DNA of 37,449 nucleotides from Scenedesmus sp. ARA3 (taxonomy: Eukaryota > Chlorophyta > Chlorophyceae > Sphaeropleales > Scenedesmaceae): the NCBI GenBank assembly GCA_004335835.1, contig RWJK01000698.1, positions 1-37,449 of the forward strand, read 5' to 3'. Below, piece by piece: positions 21,881 through 32,744 of the stretch (position 1 is the stretch's first letter; every line of letters begins with the position of its first letter). Both the position numbers and the translations under genes were made by a program. Under the pieces are notes generated by a model. The model searched no databases. It saw nothing but the letters and a program-made list of their open reading frames with translations, and was not told where the DNA came from.

Positions 21881-22779
21881 GCAGCACCAGCACACTTGAT
21901 GCAAATGCCAGTGGATGCGAGTGCAGAGCCTGAAGTAAAACCACATGTGCAACATGAATGCAATGCATGCGGTACAGCACAGCAGCAGCTGATGGTATGG
22001 TATGGTATGCCAGGCACCAACACTTTCAACTCAAATGCTAGTGCAAATGAAGCAGCACAACCTGCGAGCGAGTGAAAGCAGTCACTCTTCAAACGTACAA
22101 CCAAGACGATTCCCAAATTTCTGCAGTACAGGTGGCCCAAAAGCCCATGCGTTATTAAGCTGGTCTACAGTATGTGAAGTGCACACAAACAGCAGTGCAC
22201 ATTATGCACATGATGCACATGCATGGATGCACACAAGGGACGGGCGGCTGCATACTGCTGCAGCAGGACTCTCTCACTGGCACCATCCCCTAACAAAGAC
22301 ATGCAATGCAATGCAATGCAATGCAATGCAGCCAGGTGTAGCGCTGATTAGCGTTTGTTATCTGCTCCTCCCACAGCAGTACTCGCTGGCATTTGGGGTT
22401 CCATGATTCATTCTTCACTAGCACATGCACAATCACCACAGCAGCTGGCTGCATAAGCACTGACACGTCAGCGACCCTGCTGATAGCTGCTTGCGCCCAG
22501 ATGCACATGCAGCAGCATCAGGCATTGATACTCCCAAGTCTGAGCTGAAACCATGCAGCAAGCAGAGGTGTAGGCAGCTGCCAATCGCCAGAAGCTCCCA
22601 TGCAGGTGCGCTGGTCAAACATAGTCAACAAGTGTCGGATAAGCAACATCCAGCAAGTCAAACAACAAGTCAAACAGCAGTCTAGTCACCCTCCAGCAAC
22701 TCTTCCCTCGTGCAACGAACCAGCAGCTACACCCATGGGCCAGTGTGTGCAGGCAGGCAGCAACGATCAACCATCGCCA
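21881..22779. other. Flank downstream of the ankyrin-RING gene, no gene seen
   Basis: About 900 bases between the minisatellite and the minus-strand stop codon of the ankyrin-RING gene. The only clear structure is the ATGCA microsatellite. The right end should contain the 3' UTR of that gene. Confidence 0.4.
22301..22330. repeat. ATGCA pentanucleotide microsatellite
   Basis: Six perfect tandem ATGCA units, one of the few non-triplet simple repeats in the window. Confidence 0.9.
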
Positions 22780-25700
22780 TCAAACAGGCAGGAAGCCAGC
22801 TACACCTTGCCTGCAGAAGGGGCATGCAGCAGGCTTGACAGTTGTTGTGGTTGCCACGATTGACCGCGCACATCCGACACACATGCAGTGCCGGCAGCCT
22901 GCCACCATGGCAGTGCTTGCAGCGTCAAAGCAGATGTTGCACGTCACCTCACAGCAGCTGCTAGCAGCATCAGACGTGCTGCTTTCCAAAGCTGCCTGAT
23001 GCACATCCGCGCGACTGCTGTTGCTGCTGCTGTCACAGGTGCTGCTGCTGCTGCATGGCCAGCTAGCCACCCCGCAGCTGCTTGCAATGCTGACCTGAGA
23101 GCTGGTCCTGCCTAGCGAGCAAACACAGCAGCCGCTGCTGGCAGTACCGGCATCAGCAGCTGCTTCTGCTGCGCTGCTGCAGCAAGCAGCGGCATTGCAG
23201 CTGGCATCATCGCCTGCTGGCTCCTCCTCATGGCTGGTGCCTCTGCAGACCAACAGGTCTCCTGCCTTGTCCTGTGCAGCAGCAAGTGCTTCAGCCTTGT
23301 CGCCTGCTGCCCCCGCATCACTTGCCAACCCTGACAGGCTTGAGCTAGAGGTCACAGCATGCATGCTGGCAACATCAACCTCGCCGCTGCCGCAATCTGC
23401 TGAAATCTCTGCACCGGAGTTATGCTCAGCGGCAGCCACAGCAGCTGCTGAGCATATGGCAGCGGCAGCAGCAATGCCAGGTGCTGCAAGCTGCTCTGCT
23501 GCATGCTCATGTGCCTTCTGCTGCTCTAGGCACTCGAGCCGGTCAAGGCAGCTGACCAGGTGCTTGTCAAGAGCCGCCTTAGCAAGCACCTGCGGAGCCA
23601 CGCGCATGCAGAATGCGCCAGTGTTATTTCACCGTTGCATTGCAACCCAAAAACAAAATATTGCACAGCAAGCTTCTAATCTGCAAACCTCCTGCAACAG
23701 TGCATGATCACAGCACATGATACACTGCAATATAGTGCCCACACTCCTCCCAAAGCAGCTGCGGCAACTATACATACTTGATGCCAGGTTTCCTGCGCAG
23801 CAGCAGGCTGCACCAGCCCTGTGTTCATGTACACCCTGGTGCTGCTGCTGTCACCACTGCTATAAGACAAGACGTAAGCACTCACCGCCAGCTTTGGTGC
23901 CCCAAACAAGCCACTGCCCATGAGCCCAGCTGATGTCAGCACCCACAACAGCGGCAGCGCAGGATCCAGCAGCAGCAGCAGCGCCTTGGACCGCCGAGCA
24001 GCCAGCGCCAGCGCTCCAGGCGTGCGCCCGGTGCTGTTGCATGCAGCACGGGGGTCCTGCCGGCGCCTGCCCTCCCATGGCTGCTGCTGCTGCTGCCTCT
24101 GCTGCTGCTGTTGCTGTAGAGGGGCTGCATAGCGCTGCGCCATGGCCTCAGCCTGCAGGCGTTGGCAGCCAACAGCAGGTGCAAGCAGCACGCTTGTCAG
24201 AGATGCACTCGACATGGTTTGCAGTGCGGTTGTTCATGTGGACGGAGCAGAGCAACTGATGGGCACTGCGCAGCAGCTTTGCAACATAGAAACAACACCA
24301 CCAGGCAAGCACTTGACTACACAGCTCGCAAGCGCAGAGCCGTGCACACAGAAATGCACTGCACATGCACATAGCCGCATTAGCACTCACATGTGCCATG
24401 AGCAGCGTAGCAGCCACCATGACGTGCCCGTTCTCCGCACACAGGTGCAGCGCGTTGCTGCCGCCATCCACCAGCAGCTCGGTGCTGCCCCTGCCCCCGT
24501 TGGCAGTCTGCAGCATCACGCTGGCCCCGCCAGTGAGCAGCGCCCGCACCACAGCTGTATGGCCCCAGAAGGCCGTGTAGTGCAGCGCTGAAAAGCCGGT
24601 GGTGGTGCGCAGGTCCACAAACCTGCATGCAAACGCAAACATACAGGTCAAGTGGCAGGTGTTTGTTAGCTTGGGTATCACTGAACAGCGGAGGGGCTGA
24701 CAACCTACTGCATGAGGCACCAGCATTTGCAACAGCAGCATTAGCTAGGAGCTGGAATGCTACAGCTGCTATTGCTGCCTCAATGTTTGCTGCTTGCAGG
24801 AGCTGATGTCAGCACCTAATCACAATCCACCGGCCTGCTGCTCCTCTATGGTGTCTACCTCTGCTGCTTGCAGGAGCTGCTGCCAGTTCCTGTCCATTAT
24901 TCAGTATCCACTGGCCCGCTGCTGCTGCTGCCTATCCGCCGGCTGTCTCTGCTGCTTGCAGGAGCTGCTGCCAGTTCCTGTCCGTTACCCACTGGCCTGC
25001 TGCTGCTGCTGCCTCTGTCTGCTATATCTGCTGCTTGCAGGATCTTGCAGCCGCTCCGCTGCTCACTTTGTGTAGCCCTCCACTCCGTCCCTCACTCTGG
25101 CTGCCTGCAGAGGCACCAGGCTGCTGCTGCCATTGCTCTGCTGCACGCGTAGCGTCCTGAACTCGTTCAGCAGCACGTTCACACAGGACACGTGGCCTGC
25201 TGCAGCTGCATAGTGCAGGCACGACCTACAGGACAGCAGTGCAGCACACATACACATAAGCTTGTAGTTGGCAGTGCAGCTACAAATGTGCAGATGTGCT
25301 CAAAACTTATGCAGATTCCAGACCTTACTGTACTGCATGCAGCTGCAGCTTGCAGGAAAGAACATTGCTGGCTGGTGCGCAAGCCTGCCCTGGCTAAAAG
25401 TGCACCTTTACCGCGCAAGCGCTTATTTTAGCGCTGCAGCGCCTGCAGCTCCTCACCTGCAGGTAACCTTATCCAGCAGCGGTACAGCAGGTGCTGCCTG
25501 CAATGGCCCACATCCCTCGCCCCCAAACCACTCGCCCCCAAACCAGAAGGATGATTAGTACCTATTTATCTCACCTGCGCGTGGCCTTACATAGCAGTAG
25601 CGGGTCTGCTCCATGGTCCAGCAGCGCTGCCACGCAGGCAGCATGCCCTGCCCTGCAGGCCAGCATGAGGGGTGTGACGCCCTTGCTGTTCTGCCAGCTC

Positions 25701-26460
25701 AGCAGCGTGGGCACCAACAGGGAGGGCTGCTGCAGCTGCTGCACCTGGTCCCCTGGGCCACGCGGCCACGGCAGCACCTGTGAGGGCTTCCACCTGTTGT
25801 TCAGGCAGAGTGCAGCAGTAGCAGCAGGTGGTTCGGTGCTCTGTTGGCGCTGTTGAGCTTGCAGGGAAGGTGCGACTCACTACTGGACACCTGTGCTAAG
25901 GCACAATGAGCGTATTGCTTCACCGGTGCTGCTGTGAAGCCTTGCATCATGCAGGTTGTGATGCGGTTGTACCATGACAGCTGGTATCCTGCAAGGCAGG
26001 CAGCTGCCCCGCTTGGGGTGCGGGGTTGGTGTCCAGTTCACACAGGGGACAGGGTGCCAGCAAGTAATTGCACTTTTTATGGCATTCGCAGCTACCAACA
26101 TGTCACGAGGAAGAACCAGTTATCGAAAAATGTATAAGCTTGTCACTGCCCTTACCAGGACACTGCTTGTTTGGCATCTTCCTCTTGCAGCCTGCTGCTG
26201 ACTGCCTCTGCCAGCTCTGCTGCATGCTGCTGCAACAGCTCCACAAACTCCTGCAGTAGATCTGCATGTCCCTCTCGTGCCAAGACGTGAACGATACTAT
26301 GACCACTGTGCGAGGTGTACAGCAGCAGCAGAGGGTGGAGTTCCCTCAGGTCCAAGCGTCCTTTGCTAGCCTGCTGCAGCACCCTGGAACCTCCCCCTCC
26401 AGCGTAGAAGCTGCCGCAATCGTCCGGCGACAGGAGTGCTGACGACGTAGTTTGTCCCAT
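22780..26460 (-). CDS. Ankyrin-repeat RING-HC E3 ubiquitin ligase (XB3/XBAT-like)
   Basis: Predicted E3 ubiquitin ligase with ankyrin repeats for substrate binding. Six exons on the minus strand: 26156-26460, 25575-25793, 25067-25225, 24391-24622, 23886-24152 and 22780-23589. All phases close, giving 663 aa. The N-terminus MGQTTSS fits the N-myristoylation consensus (Gly2, Ser at position 6), as in plant XB3-type proteins, which suggests membrane attachment. Ankyrin units include HSIVHVLAREGHADLLQEFV, TPLMLACRAGHAACVAALL, CLHYAAAAGHVSCVNVLL, ALHYTAFWGHTAVVRALL and ALHLCAENGHVMVAATLL. A low-complexity Ala/Ser/Cys linker leads to a C-terminal C3HC4 RING (about residues 615-660): CNICFD, GCRHCMCVGC, CPFCRQ. 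Order and C-terminal RING position match the plant XB3/XBAT family, though the linker is longer. Exon 5 carries a poly-Gln stretch (around 24090-24115). Confidence 0.9.
24787..25046. repeat. Tandem repeat in intron 3 of the ankyrin-RING gene
   Basis: On the plus strand CTGCTGCTTGCAGGAGCTG and flanking sequence recur from about 24787 (partial), 24861, 24949 and 25028 (diverged), at 74-88 bp spacing. The two central copies share about 35 bases ending CCAGTTCCTGTCC. The gene is on the minus strand, so the acceptor-like CTTGCAG lies on the antisense strand here. The last copy starts right beside the exon 3 donor at 25067. Confidence 0.85.
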
Positions 26461-27874
26461 GCACCTTTTTGTTGCAGCATTAAAGGCGCAGGTGGGCTGA
26501 GCTGTGCGTCAGGTCGACCCTGTTCAAAGTTCAGTCAACATCCTCTGAAGGCAAATACGGGCACCAGTGGCGCTAAGACAGCTCTGATATGTAAATTTCA
26601 GGCACCGTTGTGTGCTATGCATCTCCTGCCTGTTGTAGGGATCACACCCTAGTACGCATTGGACGTGCAACCGTTGTGAGACGTTTGCCAGGGTTGCTAG
26701 ACGCCGAAACTCCCTCACGGACAACGTCAAGAAGCGAACATGTTGCCAAGTCCTCTCTGTCACACGACTCACTCTGGGTACTCACTGCGCTAGTCTGGAA
26801 AGGGTTCTCTGGAAAGCAGGCACGTGAGACACTGTTGATGACACATCCGCATCCTTGAAGCTTAGGGTAAATTGAATATGGGGGATCATTGACATGACAG
26901 GTCGAGAACTCACTGTCCAGGCACCAGCGCAGGTGTGGTGTGTCACTCGGCGCTTTTGGAGGGTGTTTTCTGCGAGCAAGGCTCTAAATAATGCTTCATT
27001 GTGTCTTGATTAACGATTTGGAGTTTCGCCAGCAGATCTCATGGAGGGGCAAGTTTTCCTAATCATTTAGCCAGCAGCCAGCACGCATTACTGCTGCTCA
27101 ACACACCTCGTCGACTGGCTGAAACACGTTGGAAAAACGATGAGTATGCTAGTTATAGGTCGCGCCAGTCATCAGCCGCCTCCGGACGGCCTACAGACAG
27201 TCATACATGCAGGGAAAGGTTGACGCCATGACGCCGCCATCCCACACATCCATTATGGCATTGCAGTGGCCTCTGGCTGGTGCAGTGCTGCACACCTGAT
27301 GATTAAACCACAATGGCATCTGGCTAGCCAGCTGACATGCCTGTTGATCCGTTTCTTCCAGAGCAGACGCATCTCAACAGTGCATGTGCCCAGCAGCAGT
27401 GCTGAAGTTCAGCAAGCTCGGCCTTACCAGTTGCACAGTGCAAAAGAGCGCGTACAGATCAGCTATCTGGACGTCAAAAAGCCTATGTCTTCGCAGAACT
27501 GGATGATAAGCAGCTGGCATCCAGGCAGGCACTGTCTCACTATGACATCTGTCATGCATGTGCACCCACCGTGGACAGGAAGGATCGCCAAAACACAAGT
27601 AGCTGCAGGTCCACAAACTTGTTTTTGCAGTACAGCTCTGCCATTGACTGCACAAGGCCCGGCATACATGCGCTTGTAGGCAAAGCAGCACTCGGAATCG
27701 CTTCCTTACCCCCGGAACTCAAAAACCAACCCGCAGCACGGCCTGTTTGTGCGACTCAACATTAATAATGTGTGCAAGCTGGTATGTACAAGCGTGTGAT
27801 TGAACCATAGACTCCCCTGGGCTGTATTGGCCTTAGTTCCCTGACTGGTGCAAGGGGTCAGCAAAGGATCAACG
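26461..27874. other. Divergent intergenic region, no gene seen
   Basis: The ankyrin-RING gene starts leftward at 26460 and the TBC gene rightward at 27875, so both promoters should lie here. Composition is more even and poorer in triplet repeats than elsewhere. No coding block was recognised on either strand. Confidence 0.45.
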
Positions 27875-29711
27875 ATGCGGAGATTTGGAGGCCTGAAAGG
27901 CCTCTTCAACAATCAGAGGAATGCTGTTAAGCTGCTGGTGCGTGGAGCACTCAACATCGGGTGCAGCAGCTGGCTCATACACATGCAGCTTCTGCTGAGC
28001 AGCAGTAGCAGCGCCTACAGCTACCATAGCAACAAACAGCGACGCCTACGCTGTCACAACTGCTAGATATCAAGCTTAATCACATAGCAATGCTTTTGGC
28101 AGTGCGTGTGGGCAGTGCATGCACAGCCACAGCAGCTGAGCGCGCCTGTTGCACACTGCGAGCATGCACATCATATTTTGAAACCATCAGCAGGTGTGGA
28201 CCCTCCCAGGTGCTTGCCATCTGGCTTCATCCGCAGCATAGTTACGTCGTGTGAGCAAGGCAGCAGCTCGGCCGGGGGCAAGCCTTGCTGCCTGGCTGGG
28301 CAGGCACACGTTCCTGCAAGTTGCAGGACATGCTGGCAGCAGCAAGCCCTCTCCCAACACCGCACGGCTCTGCTTGCCGCACACCAACAACTCAGAGTTG
28401 CGCACCAAGCAGCTGTAACCCTACCATAACGCATACTGCTGCTGCTGCTGCATTATCAAACATGCATACCGCTTGCAGGAAGATGATGAGATGGTCACGC
28501 TGCAGGTGGGCAAGACCGTGTGGGACCAGGCGCCCCGCCAGATGCGTGTGGAGCTGTGGATGAGCTCGCTGCAGCGGCGCGGCGTGGGCGTGGCTGCGGC
28601 AGCAAAGTACGAAGACATGCTGCTCACGGTGCGTTGCTGGTTGTTGAAGTTTAGGCATATGCGTGATAGTGTTTGGGAGGGGCGTCAGCAGTGGGTGCTA
28701 GCTCTGGGCGGGGCAGCAAGTGTAATGATGGCAACAGGCGCAGCGCGCGTTCAAGGCACTGGCTCCCCAGCATCATGCACCCTGTGGGTGGAGCTGTGGA
28801 TGAGCTCGCTGTAGCGGCGCAGCGTGGGCATGGCCGCGGCAGCAAAATACGAAGTACATGCTGCTCACGGTGCGCAACATCGTCACGCTGCAGCCTACTT
28901 ACACCAAGTAGTAGCACTCGGCACAACAACTGTTTGGCTGCTGCTGGCTTGCTGTGTGGCTGCATTTCCTGCAGCCTGTGAGCCGCCAGCAGCCAATGAT
29001 TTTAAGAAGCTCATCGCACTGGCCTCAACTACAGGAACAATGCGCAAAAACTATGTGCCTGTTGCTGCTGTGTTCCATCACTTGTGTTTCCTGCAGCCTG
29101 TGAGCGATGAGGCAGTCAACGATATTGAAAAGGACATCGCGCGCACCTTCCCCGCTACTCGCCGCTTCACAACAGCAGAGGGTCAGCAGGCGCTGCGGCG
29201 CGTGCTGCACGCCTACGCGGCATACGACCCGGAGGTAAGCTGTCAGATGTCAGTTTGAAGTTTTTAGAATGTGTTGTAACATTTCGTGTCACATGGTTCT
29301 GCTGGGTATGTGGTATACCGCAAGCACAAGCCACACATGTGCCAGCAGGCGACACGATGTTGCCATGTTGCCACCAAGCTGTAGCACCACTGCCACTATA
29401 TGCATCTAAGTTCACCAAGTCAATCTGTGCATCCCCGCCACCCGCCCGACAACTGCTTGCAGGTTGGCTACTGCCAGGGCATGAACTGTGAGTGTGGCGG
29501 TTTGTGTAGCCAACTGTAGCAGCAGCAGCAGCAGCACCACCACCACCGCGTCCAAAGGCAGCAGGAAGTCGTGTGTGGGGTTGCAGCTAAGGCCGCGCTG
29601 CCTTGCGATTGCGCAATTGCTTGCCTGTATTGGTGCAGCTGTTCGGCGGCAAGGACTGCACAGCTGCTCTGGCACTGCTTACAGCTGTGCCTGCTGCATG
29701 CAATGTTGCTG

Positions 29712-29768
<57 letters not shown>

Positions 29769-30937
29769 ATGCTGCTGCAGTTGTGGCTGGCCTGCTGCTG
29801 ATGTACCTGCCGGAGCGGCATGCGTTTGGCGGGCTTGTGGTGCTGATGCAGGACAGGGGGCTGCGCCGCTACTACAGCACAGACATGTCGCTGCTGCAGG
29901 TGGGTGTTGTAAATGCAGTGTGGGTGGCTTTATTGTGTGGTTGTGACCTGGTTGTGACCTTCCCTCCCGGTGTGTTTTGTTTTGTGCACACCTGCCGTCC
30001 TGCATGGCCCTGTTGAAGCTGTATCGTGTAGTGACAATATTCATCACAATCATGACCATACTGCTGCTGCTGCTGCTGCCACGATCGCCGCAGACGCACT
30101 TGTGGCAGCTGGGGCGGCTCATCCCGCCGCGGCTCAACGCGCACCTGGAGAGCCACGGCGTGCTGCCGCTGCTGTACGGCGCCAGCTGGCTCATGACCTG
30201 CTTCAGCGCAGACTTCCCTGCCAGCTTCAGCGCACGGTGAGGCCTTATCATGGTTGTGCTGTGCTGTGGTGCTGCATCGTGCTGTGCTGTGTGATATGCT
30301 TCAGCGCAGACTTTCTTGCAAGCTTCAGCGCGCGGTGAGGTTCGGCTGGGGCTGTGGTTGCTGTGCTGTGCTGCGCTGCCCTGTGCTGTGCTGTGGTTCC
30401 TGTGTTGTGCTGCGCTGTGTGAAATGCGTCAGCACAGACTCCCCGCCAGCTTCAGCGCGCGGTGAGGCGGGGGTAGGGCTGACGTTGCTGTTGTAGTGTT
30501 TTGTGTGGTGGTTGCTGCACGGCGCCAGCTGGCTCATGACATGCTTCAGCGCAGACTTCCCTGCCAGCTTCAGCGCACGGTGAGGCGGGGCGTTGTCTGC
30601 TGCCTGTGGTTGGCTGTTTTGTGCTGTGCTTCCGCTGCTGTACGGCGCCAGCTGGCTCAGGCCATGCTTCAGCGCAGACTTCCCTGCGAGCTTCAGCGCG
30701 CGGTGAGGCCTGCTGGGGGTGCTCTGGCTGCTAAGCTGTACTGTGGTTTCTTCATTCTGCTTTGCTGTGTGACATACTTCAGCGCAGACTTCCCTTTGAG
30801 CTTCAGCGCGCGGTGAGGCCTGGGGTGCTCTGGCTGCTGTTTCATAATACATAATGGCTTTTAGTAGCAGTGCAGCTGTTCTGGTGTGCACTGTCGAGCG
30901 CTGCCGCTGCTGTAGTGTGATGGACGTTAACACAGCC

Positions 30938-30972
<35 letters not shown>

Positions 30973-31857
30973 AGGGTGATGGACGTGATCCTGCATGGCT
31001 GGATGATGGACCAGGCCCTGCTCAAGGCTGCTGTGGCTGTGCTGGTGCGGCTGGAGGGGCGGCTGCTGGCCTCAAACGAGATGGAGGACTGCCTAGCACT
31101 GCTCAAGAGCGAGGCTCCCTGTGAGTGTGCACAGGCAGGCGAGGCAGTTGATGATGTGTGTGTATGTGCGTTTTGAGTTGAACCTGCAGTGCAGTGCAGC
31201 AGCAGGATGGAGGACTGCCTGGCGCTGCTGAAGAGCGAGGCACCGTGTGAACGCAAAGCGGGGTTGCTGACGTGTTGTGAGGATCAAGTTTTGCTGGAAG
31301 CGTTGCACAGTTTTAAGGTCATGCATACGTGATTATTGGGGGGTATGGTTTGGGCACACCTGCCACCCAACTTGGGTGGACAGGGGCTGGGGTGGAAACA
31401 CCAAGTCAAAAGACGCCCGTACAGCAGGCCCTAGGTTTTAGGGCAGCTGTGGTGTTAAACCCCGGGGCTGGCTAGTTGGACCTATGGGGTGCTAGGATCT
31501 CAGGATCCCCTTACCAGAATTCAGAAAAAAAAATGACAGCATGTGTAATGCCCCAGCCTGACCTGGCCTGGCTTGTCAAAACCGAATGCCAACAGGGCAG
31601 CCGTTAGATACGCTTGGTCAAACATTAAACTTGCTATATTGTTGACTTTTTCAGTTGGGGCCCACCTGCATCTCCAATTCCTGTTGGATGGACCTGCCGC
31701 TGCATGGTTCCCACCAGGTTCGGGCGTTCTAGGGCTGGTCAAATTTTTAGGGCCACCATTAGATCTGCATACGCCTAGAGCTTAATCCTGCGCAGTACTG
31801 AGTAGAGGATGGCATGGCACGAAGGTTTCATTGCTTACGCTGTTCTTGACCTTTTCT

Positions 31858-31904
<47 letters not shown>

Positions 31905-32712
31905 GCTGCAGCGTGGGAGGACGCTGTGCTGCATGACGTGCTGACAGAGGCCTTCGGCAAACCTTGGACAGCGCAGCAGCTGCTGTTGCTGAGCTCCGTC
32001 GAGGGTGCAGAGTCAGTGGCAGAGGCAATGCACCGGGTCCACGCTACCAACAGCGCAACAGCAGCAGCAGCAGCGGCAGCAGCCGGCGGCGGTGATGCAG
32101 CAGCAGCGCCGCGCAATGTTATGACCATAGGCAGGCGGGAGGCGCGTGTGTCAGACAGCAGCAGCACCGCCTCCCCAACAGCAGCAGCTGCAGATGCCAG
32201 CAATGCACCCGCCTGGCGGGCTGGCAGCCCCCTCCCTGCCAATGCGCCAGGCGGCGCCAGCAGCAGCAGCAGCAGGCGCGGCACGCGGGGTGAAGATGGC
32301 ATTCCTACTGTCGCTGCGCCTGCAGGCATTCGAGTGAGTCTTAGCAGCGGCGCACTGGGGCCGCCACCTTCACCAAAGCGGCCTTTGTCTACTCCTCCTT
32401 CTGTAGGTGGATCTGATGCCGGCTCTGATCGCGATTCGCTGCACAGCCTGCCTGGTGTAGCAGCAGCAGCAGCAGGCAGCTGCAGCAGCAGCGCGGCAGC
32501 TGGTGCTGCCGGTGGACTTGTCAGGGGCAGCAGCAACATGATTGACCTGTCATCACCAAGGTCGATGTCAGGCTGCATTAGCCCAGTAGCAGCAGAGGCG
32601 GCAGCAGCAGCAGCAGCAGGGCAGCCGGCTGGGGATTCTGTATGGGACCCGTTTGCACCGCCTGCTGCTGCTGTAGCAACCAACCCACCAGCCCCACCCA
32701 CCGCTCTATCAA

Positions 32713-32744
<32 letters not shown>

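Noticed and set aside
21554..22075. A repeat protein built of VIKWYRLAGSKLA or CHQMVQAGRQQAC units
   Set aside because: Unit lengths of 53, 54 and 55 bp break the frame between copies, so this is a non-coding minisatellite.
28880..29096. An extra TBC exon reading CEPPAANDFKKLIALAS
   Set aside because: The frame is open into exon 3, but it would need a 2-base phase not provided by exon 2, and it interrupts the short linker before IEKDIARTFP.
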